Below, one piece after another: positions 26,383 to 35,633 of a stretch of DNA of 64,000 bases (positions are counted from its first letter, which is position 1; every line of letters starts with the position of its first letter). The stretch lies in NCBI GenBank assembly GCA_910586645.1, contig CAJUIS010000010.1:16603-80602 (forward strand), written 5' to 3'. Position numbers and translations under genes: made by a program. The stretch is from an uncultured Lachnospiraceae bacterium. GTDB lineage: Bacteria; Bacillota; Clostridia; Lachnospirales; Lachnospiraceae. The notes beneath the pieces are model-generated. The model ran no database searches. It saw only the letters and a program-made list of their open reading frames with translations, and was not told the DNA's origin.

Positions 26383-27387
26383 ATGTTAAACGGAAAAAAG
26401 ATATTGTACAGCGGGATGCAGGCGACAGGGACTCTTACATTGGGAAATTATCTTGGAGCGCTGAAAAACTGGGTGAATTTAAATGAAGAATACGAGTGCA
26501 TCTATGGCGTTATGGATCTGCATTCGCTGACGGTGCGGCAGGTTCCGGCGGATTTCCGCAAAAACGCGAGAGCTTTATACGCCCTGTATGTGGCGGCCGG
26601 GCTGGATCCGGAGAAGAACTGCATTTATTATCAGTCCCATGTATCCGGCCACGCAGAGCTTGGCTGGATTTTAGGGTGTTTTACGTATATGGGGGAATTG
26701 AACCGCATGACGCAGTTTAAAGATAAAGCGTTAAGGCATGAAGACAATATCAATGCCGGGTTGTATACATATCCGGTATTGATGGCTGCCGACATCCTGC
26801 TCTATCAGGCGGACGTCGTTCCGGTCGGGCAGGATCAGAAGCAGCACCTTGAGATTACAAGAGACATAGCAAAAAGGTTTAACGCAATTTATGGAGACGT
26901 CTTTACCATACCGGAAGGCTATATTTCGCAGTCCGGAGCGAAAATTATGAGCCTTCAGGATCCCGTCAAAAAAATGTCAAAATCAGACGAAAACGTCAAT
27001 GCGACGATTCTTCTTTTAGACGGCAGGGACAGCATTATCCGGAAATTTAAACGGGCAGTGACGGATTCAGACACTGTGGTGCGCTATGCAGAAGAAAAAC
27101 CGGGGATCAGCAATCTGATGGATATCTATAGCTGCGTTACCGGGAAGGATTATGCGGCGATTGAAAAAGAATTTGACCAAAAGGGGTACGGGGAGTTTAA
27201 AATGGCCGTGGGAGAAGCCGTGGCGGATGAACTTGAGCCTTTGCAGAAGAGGTATCAGTCCCTGATGGACGATAAAGCGTATATAGATTCCATGATAAAG
27301 AAAAATGATGAAAAAGCCGCCTATTATGCGTCAAAAACGCTGCGGAAAGTACAAAAGAAAGTGGGTCTGACAGAACGGATGTTTTAA
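26383..27387 (+). CDS. trpS: Tryptophanyl-tRNA synthetase
   Basis: Class I synthetase charging tRNA-Trp, 334 residues as expected. HIGH-equivalent is TGTLTLGNYLGAL, Trp-pocket region is VLMAADILLYQADVVPVGQDQ, and KMSKS is intact in KKMSKSDENV. ATG 26383 follows GGGAGG at 26366-26371. No T-box leader is visible, in keeping with its position inside a transcript with the DUF5662 gene. No terminator is evident before the plsX promoter. Confidence 0.96.
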   Translation: MLNGKKILYSGMQATGTLTLGNYLGALKNWVNLNEEYECIYGVMDLHSLTVRQVPADFRKNARALYALYVAAGLDPEKNCIYYQSHVSGHAELGWILGCFTYMGELNRMTQFKDKALRHEDNINAGLYTYPVLMAADILLYQADVVPVGQDQKQHLEITRDIAKRFNAIYGDVFTIPEGYISQSGAKIMSLQDPVKKMSKSDENVNATILLLDGRDSIIRKFKRAVTDSDTVVRYAEEKPGISNLMDIYSCVTGKDYAAIEKEFDQKGYGEFKMAVGEAVADELEPLQKRYQSLMDDKAYIDSMIKKNDEKAAYYASKTLRKVQKKVGLTERMF

Positions 27388-27411
27388 AAACCGGTTTCAG
27401 TAACTGCGGTA

Positions 27412-27440
27412 TTGATTTCTGAAAAAACTTATAGTATATT
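27412..27440 (+). promoter_or_regulatory. Predicted promoter of the plsX operon
   Basis: TTGATT (27412-27417), 17 bases, TATATT (27435-27440); start expected near 27447, about 37 bases before plsX. No FapR-like inverted repeat recognised. Confidence 0.6.
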
Positions 27441-27483
27441 TCTAAGTAGCCGTTTGTGCGGTTTTATACAGGAGGGACGCAAA

Positions 27484-28527
27484 ATGCAGAATGCGATAAA
27501 AGTTGCCGTAGACGCCATGGGAGGGGATCACGCTCCGGGGGAAATTGTAAAAGGGGCGCAGGCTGCAGTGAAGATAAGGAAAGACATCCATGTTTTTCTG
27601 GTTGGGAAAAAGGATGCGATTGAGAAAGAACTTTCAAAATACTCCTATCCCAAAGATCAGATTTCCATTGTCCATGCAGAAGAGACGATTGAGATGGCAG
27701 AGCCCCCGGTTCTGGCAATCCGCAAAAAAAAGCAGTCATCAATCGTTCTTGGCATGAATATGGTGAAACAAAAGGAAGCGGACGCATTTGTTTCCGCAGG
27801 AAGCTCAGGAGCCATTTTAGTCGGCGGACAGGTGATTGTGGGCAGGATTAAAGGCATTGAGCGGCCGCCGCTTGCGCCGTTGATTCCTACGAAAAAAGGC
27901 GTGTCTCTTTTGGTTGACTGCGGGGCAAACGTAGACGCAAGGCCCTCGCATCTGGTGCAGTTTGCAAAGATGGGGTCTGTTTATATGGAACATGTCGTTG
28001 GAATTTCCAATCCGAAAGTTGCAATTGTCAATATTGGCGCAGAAGAGGAAAAAGGCAATGCGCTTGTAAAAGAGACGTTTCCTCTGCTGAAAGAATGCCA
28101 GGACATTAATTTTACCGGCAGCATTGAAGCACGGGAGATTCCGTATGGAAAGGCGGATGTGATTGTCTGCGAAGCGTTTACCGGAAATGTAATTTTAAAA
28201 CTGTACGAAGGACTCAGCAGCACGCTGCTTGGAGTAGTGAAAAAAGGCTTAATGAGCAGCCTGCGCAGCAAAATGGGGGCCGTTTTGATTAAGCCGGCGT
28301 TAAAAGAAACGTTAAAGTCTTTCGACGCGTCCGTTTATGGAGGGGCGCCGCTTCTTGGGCTGAACGGCCTGGTGGTCAAAATCCATGGAAGCTCAAAGGC
28401 AACGGAAGCAAAAAACGCCATTATCCAGTGCGTGACTTTTAAAGAGCAGAAAATCAATGAAAAAATAAAAGAAAATATTATCAGCGCTTCCAAAGAAGAA
28501 GAGCAGGAGGGAAAAAATGGAGTTTGA
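27484..28527 (+). CDS. plsX: Phosphate acyltransferase PlsX
   Basis: Makes acyl-phosphate from acyl-ACP for phosphatidic acid synthesis at the membrane surface. Family start VAVDAMGGDHAPGEIVKGA, VSAGSSGAILVGG and the C-terminal GGAPLLGLNGLVVKIHGSS are all present. ATG 27484 with GGAGGG at 27471-27476 gives 347 residues; the open frame upstream is leader containing the promoter. It overlaps acpP by 11 bases, coupling the enzyme to its acyl carrier. Confidence 0.96.
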   Translation: MQNAIKVAVDAMGGDHAPGEIVKGAQAAVKIRKDIHVFLVGKKDAIEKELSKYSYPKDQISIVHAEETIEMAEPPVLAIRKKKQSSIVLGMNMVKQKEADAFVSAGSSGAILVGGQVIVGRIKGIERPPLAPLIPTKKGVSLLVDCGANVDARPSHLVQFAKMGSVYMEHVVGISNPKVAIVNIGAEEEKGNALVKETFPLLKECQDINFTGSIEAREIPYGKADVIVCEAFTGNVILKLYEGLSSTLLGVVKKGLMSSLRSKMGAVLIKPALKETLKSFDASVYGGAPLLGLNGLVVKIHGSSKATEAKNAIIQCVTFKEQKINEKIKENIISASKEEEQEGKNGV

Positions 28528-28747
28528 AAAGTTAAGAAAGATTATTGCGGAAGTATTGAGCCTGGACGAAGAGGAAATCAATATGGAGATGTCTTTTATG
28601 GATGATCTTGGAGCGGATTCACTCGATATTTTTCAGATTATCATAGGAATTGAAGAAGAATTTGATATTGAAATTACAAACGAAGAAGTTGAAAAAATAG
28701 TAACTGTCGCAGATGCGGCAGAAAAGATTAAGACAGCGATAAATTAA
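28517..28747 (+). CDS. acpP: Acyl carrier protein
   Basis: 76-residue acidic four-helix carrier for fatty acid and phospholipid synthesis. The phosphopantetheine serine lies in LGADSLDIF (DSL motif, about residue 36). AGGAGGG at 28505-28511 sits inside the plsX 3' end. A terminator follows three bases after the stop, so some transcripts may end here, giving more acpP than rnc/smc. Confidence 0.97.
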   Translation: MEFEKLRKIIAEVLSLDEEEINMEMSFMDDLGADSLDIFQIIIGIEEEFDIEITNEEVEKIVTVADAAEKIKTAIN

Positions 28748-28749
28748 GG

Positions 28750-28780
28750 AAAAAGCCCCTGACGACAGGGCTTTTTCTTT
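28750..28780 (+). terminator. Rho-independent terminator after acpP
   Basis: AAAAAGCCC...GGGCTTTTT hairpin with a short loop and T-rich 3' side (CTTTTTCTTT). As rnc and smc follow without a clear new promoter, it may act as a partial, internal terminator. Confidence 0.8.
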
Positions 28781-28854
28781 CTATGTGAAAGCCGGATGGC
28801 AAAGAGGGATACCCGCAGGGTGTTTCTATGTGAAAGCCGGATGGCAAAGAGGGA
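28778..28854 (+). repeat. Tandem 32-bp direct repeat in the rnc leader
   Basis: Two identical 32-base copies at 28778-28809 and 28823-28854, 45 bases apart start to start, separated by 13 bases. Each ends in AAAGAGGGA; in the second copy this is the ribosome binding site of rnc. The first copy overlaps the T-run of the acpP terminator. Probably a local duplication of the rnc leader. Confidence 0.9.
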
Positions 28855-28863
28855 GAAATTGCA

Positions 28864-29550
28864 ATGAAGAAACAGGAAGAATTTCAAAAAATGATTGGTT
28901 ACGAATTTAAAAACGAAAATCTGCTGACACAGGCTTTGACGCACAGTTCTTATGCCAATGAAAAGCACAGAAAAAACGAAGACAATGAAAGGCTGGAATT
29001 TTTGGGGGACGCGGTGCTTGAAATGGCGTCCAGTGAGTTCCTTTTTCTGAATTATCCGAAACTTTCAGAAGGGGATTTGACAAAGCTTAGGGCCAGCCTT
29101 GTGTGCGAGCCGACCTTGGCCGCCTGTACGGAACCGATTCATCTGGGAGAATTTATCCGCCTTGGAAAAGGAGAAGAACTGACGGGAGGGAGAACCAGAA
29201 AGTCTATTTTGTCGGACGCGCTGGAAGCGGTCATAGGCGCAATTTATCTGGATGGTGGTTTTACTAATGCAAAAGAGTTTATAGTGAAGTTTATACTTAC
29301 GGATATCGAGAATAAAAAGCTCTTTTATGATAGCAAGACTATCCTGCAGGAATTTGTCCAGGGGAATTGCGAAGGAGCCGTAAGCTACCGGATGGTAAAT
29401 GAAAGCGGGCCGGATCATGACAAGAGCTTTACCGTAGAAGTGAGAATCGGGGAAGAAGTGATTGGAAGCGGAAGCGGACATACGAAAAAAGCGGCTGAGC
29501 AGGCGGCGGCATATCAGGCGCTTTTGCGTCTGCGGCCGGATGAAGTGTAA
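28864..29550 (+). CDS. rnc: Ribonuclease III
   Basis: Double-strand-specific endoribonuclease for rRNA and mRNA processing. 228 residues: catalytic domain with signature NERLEFLGDAVLE and the second acidic set SDALEAVIGAIYLDGG, then a dsRNA-binding domain (about 155-225) ending in KKAAEQAAAYQAL. ATG 28864 follows AGAGGGAG in the duplicated leader. RNase III often autoregulates by cleaving its own leader, so the repeat pair here is worth noting. smc follows 14 bases later. Confidence 0.96.
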   Translation: MKKQEEFQKMIGYEFKNENLLTQALTHSSYANEKHRKNEDNERLEFLGDAVLEMASSEFLFLNYPKLSEGDLTKLRASLVCEPTLAACTEPIHLGEFIRLGKGEELTGGRTRKSILSDALEAVIGAIYLDGGFTNAKEFIVKFILTDIENKKLFYDSKTILQEFVQGNCEGAVSYRMVNESGPDHDKSFTVEVRIGEEVIGSGSGHTKKAAEQAAAYQALLRLRPDEV

Positions 29551-29564
29551 AAGCAGGGGGGAAT

Positions 29565-32500
29565 ATGTACTTAAAAAGCATCAAAATGCATGGATTTAAG
29601 TCTTTTGCAAATAAAATCGCACTGGATTTCCACAATGGGATTACGGGCATTGTAGGCCCAAATGGGAGCGGGAAAAGCAATGTTTCGGACGCGGTGCGCT
29701 GGGTGTTGGGGGAACAGAGCGCAAAACAGCTTCGTGGCTCCAGTATGCAGGATGTTATTTTTTCGGGAACGGAGAACAGAAAACCGCTTAGCTACGCCTA
29801 TGTGGCAATTACGATGGACAATTCAGATCATACCCTGGATCTTGATTTTGAAGAAGTTACGGTTGCAAGAAGGGTGTACCGCTCCGGGGAGAGCGAATAC
29901 CTTCTGAATGGAAGCGTGTGCCGTTTAAAAGACGTTAATGAGCTTTTTTATGATACCGGAATTGGGAAAGAAGGGTATTCCATTATCGGGCAGGGGCAGA
30001 TTGAGCGGATTTTAAACGGACGCCCGGAAGAACGAAGAGAGCTTTTTGATGAAGCGGCCGGCATCGTTAAATATAAAAGAAGAAAAGCTACAGCGCAGAA
30101 AAAGCTGGAAACGGAGCGGGAAAATCTGGTGCGCATCCAGGATATCTTAAGCGAACTCGAGCGTCAGGTCGGGCCTTTGGAGCGTCAGGCGGAAAAAGCA
30201 AGAATATTTTTAAGAAAAAGAGACGAATTGAGAAGCGGAGATGTCAATCTTTATCTTTTGGAAACGGAACGCATGGATTTGCAGTTAAAAGAAACGGCTG
30301 CAAATTATGAGATTACCGATTCTCAGTTAAAAGAAACAACGGCTTCCTATGAACAGATTAAGTTTGAATATCAGAAGATGGAACAGGCGCTTGAGACGGT
30401 GGAAGGAAAACTGGACGAGGCGAGAGAAAATCTGAATCATGCAGTGATGCAGAAGGGCCGGTTGGAAGGACGGATCAATGTCCTGAATGAAAAAATAAAA
30501 GCGTCGGAAACATCGGACGAGCATTTCAGAAGCCGGACAACGGAGATTGCGGCTGAAAGACAGGAGAAAATGCGTCAGAAAGACGCTTATGAAACAGAGA
30601 AAGCCGGATTGGACAGGCAGGTTGCGCATATTTCACTCCGTCTGGCAAAGGCAAAAAAGGAACAGGAGCGTCTGTTAAAGGAGATCCAGAGCTGCAGCGA
30701 CGGTATGGAAAACGGCAAGAACGAACTGCTGAAATTGTTAAATCAAAAGGCGTCGCTTCAGGCGAAGCAGCAGAAATATGATACTTTGATGGAACAGGCC
30801 GTTATTCAGAAAGCGCATTTAAACCAGCGTCTTCTGCAGCAGAAAAGCGATGAATCCGGATTGGATGCGGAATATCAAAAGCAGCAGGAAGCGTTAGAGG
30901 AGATCCGGGAGGAAATTGCGAAACTAAAAGACGAAGAAGGAAAACTGTCTTTCCAGTTAAAGGAATGGGAAGAAAAGCTTACAGCGGCAGGCGCCGCGAT
31001 AGAAAAAAGTACGGCACAGTACCATAAAACGGCTTCCCGGCTGGAATCTTTAAAAAATATTGCGGAGCGTTACGACGGATACGGAAACAGCGTCCGTAAA
31101 ATCATGGAGCAAAAAGAACGGGAGCCGGGGATTCTCGGCGTTTTGTCCGATTTAATTAAAGTAGAAAAAAAATATGAAACGGCAATTGAAACGGCTCTTG
31201 GCGGCAATATCCAAAACATCGTGACAAGCGACGACGGGACGGCAAAGCGGATGATTACATATTTAAAGCAAAACCGCCTGGGAAGAGCGACGTTTTTGCC
31301 TTTGACTTCCGTAAAAGGAACAAGTTATATCAAATATCCGGAAGCGCTGACAGAAGAAGGCGTCATTGGGCTTGCCAGCGCGCTGGTAAAAAATAATGAA
31401 AAGTATAATGGGGTTATAAAACAGCTTTTGGGCAGGGCGCTTGTAGCTGATACGATTGATCATGCGATTGCGCTTGCTAAGAAATACAACCACTCCCTGT
31501 CGATTGTAACGCTGGAAGGGGAGTATCTGCGTCCGGGCGGTTCTATGACAGGAGGCGCGTTTAAAAACAGCAGCGGGCTTTTGGGAAGAAACCGTGAGAT
31601 TGAAGATTTGGAGCGGCAGGCAAAAGATTTGAAAATCACGGCGGAGAAGCAGAGACGGGATCGGGAGATGATTTTAGAGGAACAGTCTGGATTGCTTAAA
31701 AATCTGGAAGAAGTCAGGAAAACGCTGCAGCAGAAGTATCTTCTTGAGAATACCGCGGAATTGAATGCCGGGCGTATGAAACAGCAAAAAGAAGAAGGTG
31801 AAAGCGCATTTGCAGGCTTGCAGTCGGAAAGCAGAGAACTGGCTTCAAGGATTCAGGAAATAAAAGAAGAGAAAAAACAGACGTCAGAAGAAATTGAAAC
31901 GGTGAAAAAGCGGGAGGAGGAGATTGAAAAAGAGAATCTTCTCTATCAGGCAAATTTAAACGAGCAGACGAAGCTTGAAAACGACGCAGCGCAGAGCTTT
32001 GCGAAAGTTCAGATGGAGGAAGCGGGACTTAAGCAGAAGACGGAGTTTACCCTGGAAAATATCAGGCGCATTACGGAAGAGATTGAAAAGTGCGATTTGC
32101 AGGTACAGGAGCTTTCAGAAGAGGCAGCGGCGGCAAAAGAAGACGCAGAGAAGAGAAAAAAAGAGATTGAAGAAATTCGAACGTCGATGCTGACGTTTGA
32201 AGAGGAACGGATGCGTTTTGAACGTGAATTAAAGGAATTTTCGGAAAAAAAAGACCGGATGTCGTCGAAACAGAAAGAATTTTTTGGAAAGCGGGAAGAA
32301 ATTTCAGAGCGCATTGCAGTTTTGGATAAAGAGCTGTTTCGTTTGAACAGCCAGAGAGAAAAGCTGGAAGAAGCAAAAGTGCGTCAGACCAACTATATCT
32401 GGGAAGAATATGAACTGACGCCGCACAGCGCTCTGGAGTTTCGGAAAGAAGAAACGTTTGATCCCGCGGAACTGAAAAAAAAGATCTCCGGTTTAAAAGA

Positions 32501-33125
32501 TGAGATACGCAGCCTCGGGGACGTCAATGTCAATGCGGTTGAGGAATATAAAGAAGTTTCGGGACGCTATGCGTTTTTAAAAACGCAGCATGAGGATTTG
32601 ATCCGGGCGGAAGAAGTTCTTGTGGGGATTATCGAAGAACTGGATGCCGGGATGCGAAAGCAGTTTACGGAGAAATTTGCCGAGATTCAGCATGAGTTTG
32701 ACAGGGCTTTTAAAGAATTGTTCGGCGGCGGAAAGGGAACACTGGAATTGGTGGAAGACGAGGATATTTTGGAATGTGGAATCCGTATCATTGCCCAGCC
32801 TCCCGGAAAGAAACTGCAGAATATGATTTTATTGTCCGGCGGGGAAAAATCACTGACGGCAATTGCGCTTTTGTTTGCGATTCAGAATTTAAAGCCGTCC
32901 CCGTTTTGCCTTCTGGATGAAATTGAAGCGGCTTTGGATGATTCAAATGTCGGCCGTTTTGCAAGGTATCTGCATAAACTGACAAAAAACACACAGTTTA
33001 TCGTGATTACCCACAGGCGTGGAACAATGGCGTCTGCCGATCGTCTGTATGGAATTACGATGCAGGAAAAGGGGATTTCCACATTGGTGTCCGTCGATTT
33101 GATTGAGCGTGATCTTGAGAAATAA
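29565..33125 (+). CDS. smc: Chromosome segregation protein SMC
   Basis: 1186-residue condensin ATPase that organises and segregates the chromosome with ScpA/ScpB. Walker A GPNGSGKSN near residues 32-40, two coiled-coil arms (about 165-500 and 670-1000), a hinge around 515-650 with the GGSMTGG motif at its end, and the C-terminal signature LSGGEKSLTAIALL with Walker B CLLDEIEAALDD. GGGGGG-rich RBS before ATG 29565. The order rnc-smc-ftsY is the usual Firmicutes arrangement. Confidence 0.98.
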   Translation: MYLKSIKMHGFKSFANKIALDFHNGITGIVGPNGSGKSNVSDAVRWVLGEQSAKQLRGSSMQDVIFSGTENRKPLSYAYVAITMDNSDHTLDLDFEEVTVARRVYRSGESEYLLNGSVCRLKDVNELFYDTGIGKEGYSIIGQGQIERILNGRPEERRELFDEAAGIVKYKRRKATAQKKLETERENLVRIQDILSELERQVGPLERQAEKARIFLRKRDELRSGDVNLYLLETERMDLQLKETAANYEITDSQLKETTASYEQIKFEYQKMEQALETVEGKLDEARENLNHAVMQKGRLEGRINVLNEKIKASETSDEHFRSRTTEIAAERQEKMRQKDAYETEKAGLDRQVAHISLRLAKAKKEQERLLKEIQSCSDGMENGKNELLKLLNQKASLQAKQQKYDTLMEQAVIQKAHLNQRLLQQKSDESGLDAEYQKQQEALEEIREEIAKLKDEEGKLSFQLKEWEEKLTAAGAAIEKSTAQYHKTASRLESLKNIAERYDGYGNSVRKIMEQKEREPGILGVLSDLIKVEKKYETAIETALGGNIQNIVTSDDGTAKRMITYLKQNRLGRATFLPLTSVKGTSYIKYPEALTEEGVIGLASALVKNNEKYNGVIKQLLGRALVADTIDHAIALAKKYNHSLSIVTLEGEYLRPGGSMTGGAFKNSSGLLGRNREIEDLERQAKDLKITAEKQRRDREMILEEQSGLLKNLEEVRKTLQQKYLLENTAELNAGRMKQQKEEGESAFAGLQSESRELASRIQEIKEEKKQTSEEIETVKKREEEIEKENLLYQANLNEQTKLENDAAQSFAKVQMEEAGLKQKTEFTLENIRRITEEIEKCDLQVQELSEEAAAAKEDAEKRKKEIEEIRTSMLTFEEERMRFERELKEFSEKKDRMSSKQKEFFGKREEISERIAVLDKELFRLNSQREKLEEAKVRQTNYIWEEYELTPHSALEFRKEETFDPAELKKKISGLKDEIRSLGDVNVNAVEEYKEVSGRYAFLKTQHEDLIRAEEVLVGIIEELDAGMRKQFTEKFAEIQHEFDRAFKELFGGGKGTLELVEDEDILECGIRIIAQPPGKKLQNMILLSGGEKSLTAIALLFAIQNLKPSPFCLLDEIEAALDDSNVGRFARYLHKLTKNTQFIVITHRRGTMASADRLYGITMQEKGISTLVSVDLIERDLEK

Positions 33126-33152
33126 ATAAAATGTACAAGAGTAAGGAGAAAT

Positions 33153-34112
33153 ATGAGCATGGGAAAAGAAAAGAAGGGATTTTTTAGCAGGCTGGTGGCG
33201 GGACTCAGTAAGACGAGGAATAATATCGTATCGGGAATAGATTCTATTTTCAGCAGATTTTCCAGTATTGACGATGAATTTTATGAAGAAATAGAAGAAA
33301 TATTGATTATGGGAGATCTGGGTGTAAAAGCCACGGAAGAAATTATTGAAAGCCTGAAAGAAAAAGTGAAAACAGAGAAGATCAAGGAACCGTCGGCCTG
33401 CAGAAAGCTTTTGACAGACAGTATCAAGGAGCAGATGCGCGTGGAAGAGACGGCATACCGTTTTGAAGAAGTGGATTCCGTCATACTTGTGATTGGCGTC
33501 AATGGCGTTGGAAAGACCACTACAGTGGGAAAACTGGCGGGAAAGTTAAAAAATGACGGCAAAAAAGTTGTAATTGCGGCGGCCGATACATTCCGCGCAG
33601 CGGCCGGAGATCAGCTTTTGGAGTGGGCAAACCGCGCCGGTGTGGAAATGATTGGGGGGCAGGAAGGCGCGGATCCGGCTTCCGTCGTTTTTGACGCGGC
33701 TTCTTCTGCAAAATCAAAAGGAGCGGACGTGCTGCTTTGCGATACGGCGGGAAGGCTTCATAACAAGAAAAATCTTATGGAAGAGCTGAGGAAAATAAAT
33801 CGCATTCTTGACAGGGAATTTCCGGACGCTTACAGGGAGACGCTGGTGGTTTTGGACGCTACGACAGGCCAGAACGCGCTGTCTCAGGCAAAGCAGTTTG
33901 GAGAAGTGGCGGATATAACCGGAATTGTTCTGACGAAAATGGACGGTACGGCAAAAGGCGGCATAGCGGTTGCGATTCAGTCGGAGCTTAAGATTCCGGT
34001 GAAATATATCGGGGTCGGAGAGACAATAGAGGATCTGCAGAAATTTAATGCGGATGAATTTGTAGACGCGTTATTTGAACGTAAGGAAGAGAAGGAGGAG
34101 ACAGGACTTTGA
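33153..34112 (+). CDS. ftsY: Signal recognition particle receptor FtsY
   Basis: GTPase that docks SRP-ribosome complexes at the membrane for SecYEG targeting. 319 residues: a short basic N-terminus, four-helix N domain (about 20-100), then the G domain with GVNGVGKTTTVGKLA, the ADTFRAAA loop, DTAGR and LTKMDGTAKGG. The long acidic A domain of E. coli is absent, as in other Firmicutes. AAGGAG at 33142-33147 precedes ATG 33153. The 3' end overlaps ilvA by four bases. Confidence 0.97.
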   Translation: MSMGKEKKGFFSRLVAGLSKTRNNIVSGIDSIFSRFSSIDDEFYEEIEEILIMGDLGVKATEEIIESLKEKVKTEKIKEPSACRKLLTDSIKEQMRVEETAYRFEEVDSVILVIGVNGVGKTTTVGKLAGKLKNDGKKVVIAAADTFRAAAGDQLLEWANRAGVEMIGGQEGADPASVVFDAASSAKSKGADVLLCDTAGRLHNKKNLMEELRKINRILDREFPDAYRETLVVLDATTGQNALSQAKQFGEVADITGIVLTKMDGTAKGGIAVAIQSELKIPVKYIGVGETIEDLQKFNADEFVDALFERKEEKEETGL

Positions 34113-35317
34113 CACTGGATAAATTTGAAGAAGCAAGTGAGAAAGTAAAAGAAGTCACGCTTGAAACGAAATTGATTTACAGCAGCTATCTGAGCCGGAA
34201 AACAGGCAACAAGGTTTATTTAAAGCCTGAAAATATGCAGTTTACGGGAGCTTATAAGGTGCGGGGGGCATACTATAAAATCAGCACGCTGTCGCAGGAA
34301 GAACGGGAACGGGGACTGATTACGGCCTCAGCGGGGAATCATGCGCAGGGCGTTGCCTATGCTGCAAAATGTTATGGCGCAAAAGCTGTCATTGTTATGC
34401 CGACCACGACGCCTCTGATTAAAGTCAACCGTACAAAAAGCTATGGGGCGGACGTGATTCTCTACGGGGACGTTTATGACGAAGCCTGCGCCCATGCGTA
34501 TGAGCTTGCGGAAAAAAACGGCTATACATTCATTCATCCGTTTGACGATCTTGCAGTTGCGACCGGGCAGGGGACAATTGCAATGGAAATATTTAAAGAG
34601 CTGCCGCTGGTAGAGTATATTCTTGTGCCAATCGGAGGAGGCGGGCTTGCAACGGGAGTTTCAGCTTTGGCCAAGCTGTTAAATCCCAAAATTAAGGTAA
34701 TCGGCGTGGAACCGGCCGGAGCGGCCTGTATGAAGGCATCGTTTCTGTCAGAAAAAGTTACGACGCTTCCCGCTGTAAATACGATTGCAGACGGCACTGC
34801 CGTAAAGACCCCGGGAGACAATATATTTCCCTATATCCAGAAAAATCTGGACGACATTATTACAGTAGAAGACGACGAGCTTGTCGTGTCATTTTTGGAT
34901 ATGGTGGAGAACCACAAAATTGTTGTGGAAAATTCCGGCCTTCTTACGGTTGCGGCGTTAAAGCATTTAAACGTAAAAGAAAAAAGAATCGTATCTATTT
35001 TAAGCGGCGGAAATATGGACGTCATTACGATGTCTTCCGTTGTGCAGCAGGGGCTTATTCTAAGAGACAGGATATTTACTGTGTCAATTCTTCTGCCGGA
35101 TAAACCGGGGGAGCTTTCAAAAGTTGCGGATACAATTGCAAAAGAGCAGGGCAATGTAATCAAACTGGAACATAACCAGTTTGTAAGCATCAACCGAAAT
35201 GCTGCGGTGGAACTCAGGATTACGCTGGAGTGTTTTGGAACGGAGCATAAACGGCAGATTATGAAGGCTCTGGAAAAAGCGCAGTATAAACCAAAACAGG
35301 TGAGGACAAGCCTGTAA
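34109..35317 (+). CDS. ilvA: Threonine ammonia-lyase with ACT domain
   Basis: PLP enzyme deaminating threonine to 2-oxobutyrate. PLP lysine is in FTGAYKVRGA (about residue 51), the phosphate loop in PIGGGGLATG, and SAGNHAQGVAYAA is typical. 402 residues with a single C-terminal ACT-like domain (about 325-400, FTVSILLPDKPGELSKVADT), the short form that can be catabolic or isoleucine-biosynthetic; the sequence alone does not decide. A TTG start overlaps ftsY, so it closes the plsX-ftsY transcript, which ends at a strong terminator. Confidence 0.9.
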   Translation: MTLDKFEEASEKVKEVTLETKLIYSSYLSRKTGNKVYLKPENMQFTGAYKVRGAYYKISTLSQEERERGLITASAGNHAQGVAYAAKCYGAKAVIVMPTTTPLIKVNRTKSYGADVILYGDVYDEACAHAYELAEKNGYTFIHPFDDLAVATGQGTIAMEIFKELPLVEYILVPIGGGGLATGVSALAKLLNPKIKVIGVEPAGAACMKASFLSEKVTTLPAVNTIADGTAVKTPGDNIFPYIQKNLDDIITVEDDELVVSFLDMVENHKIVVENSGLLTVAALKHLNVKEKRIVSILSGGNMDVITMSSVVQQGLILRDRIFTVSILLPDKPGELSKVADTIAKEQGNVIKLEHNQFVSINRNAAVELRITLECFGTEHKRQIMKALEKAQYKPKQVRTSL

Positions 35318-35341
35318 AAGAAAATGAGAGCAGTTATATGG

Positions 35342-35396
35342 AACTCACCGCAGTTTTTTCTTTGAAGATGGGAAAGAAGCTGCAGTGAGTTTTTTT
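35342..35396 (+). terminator. Rho-independent terminator after ilvA
   Basis: AACTCACCGCAG (35342-35353) pairs with CTGCAGTGAGTT (35380-35391) with one mismatch; the loop can extend the stem (TTCTTT/AAAGAA). Seven Ts follow. Confidence 0.88.
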
Positions 35397-35406
35397 GCTG
35401 ACAGGA

Positions 35407-35544
35407 TTCGACAGTAAAGGCAAAGGAAGTAACTGAGACTCCAAAGAATCCCAGATAAATCGACAGAAATCGGAACAGTATGATTTTTGATGTCGAAAAC
35501 TGCGAAAAGTTATGATTGAATCAGCCGTGAGAGATGCTTATAAT
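35407..35544 (+). promoter_or_regulatory. spo0A control region: 0A-like boxes, sigma-H-like and sigma-A-like promoters
   Basis: Within the 316-base gap before spo0A there are three matches to the Spo0A box TGTCGAA: 35491-35497 (perfect, plus strand), 35407-35413 (perfect, minus strand) and 35459-35465 (6/7, minus strand). A sigma-H-like promoter reads AAAGGAAGT (35422-35430), 12 bases, AAAGAATCC (35443-35451). A sigma-A promoter reads TTGAAT (35516-35521), 17 bases, TATAAT (35539-35544). This mirrors the dual-promoter, autoregulated spo0A of Bacillus. Sites are predictions. Confidence 0.65.
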
Positions 35545-35633
35545 ACAGATAGTTTCGATTTTGGTCAAAAGAGATCAGGAAGGCCTGTGAAATTTGAAAG
35601 TTTAAAAAGTTTTAGGAGAGGGGAACATTTGGA

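Noticed and set aside
28778..28854. Possible minimal CRISPR (two 32-bp repeats)
   Set aside because: Only two copies, a 13-base spacer, and the repeat carries the rnc ribosome site; no cas genes in the window.
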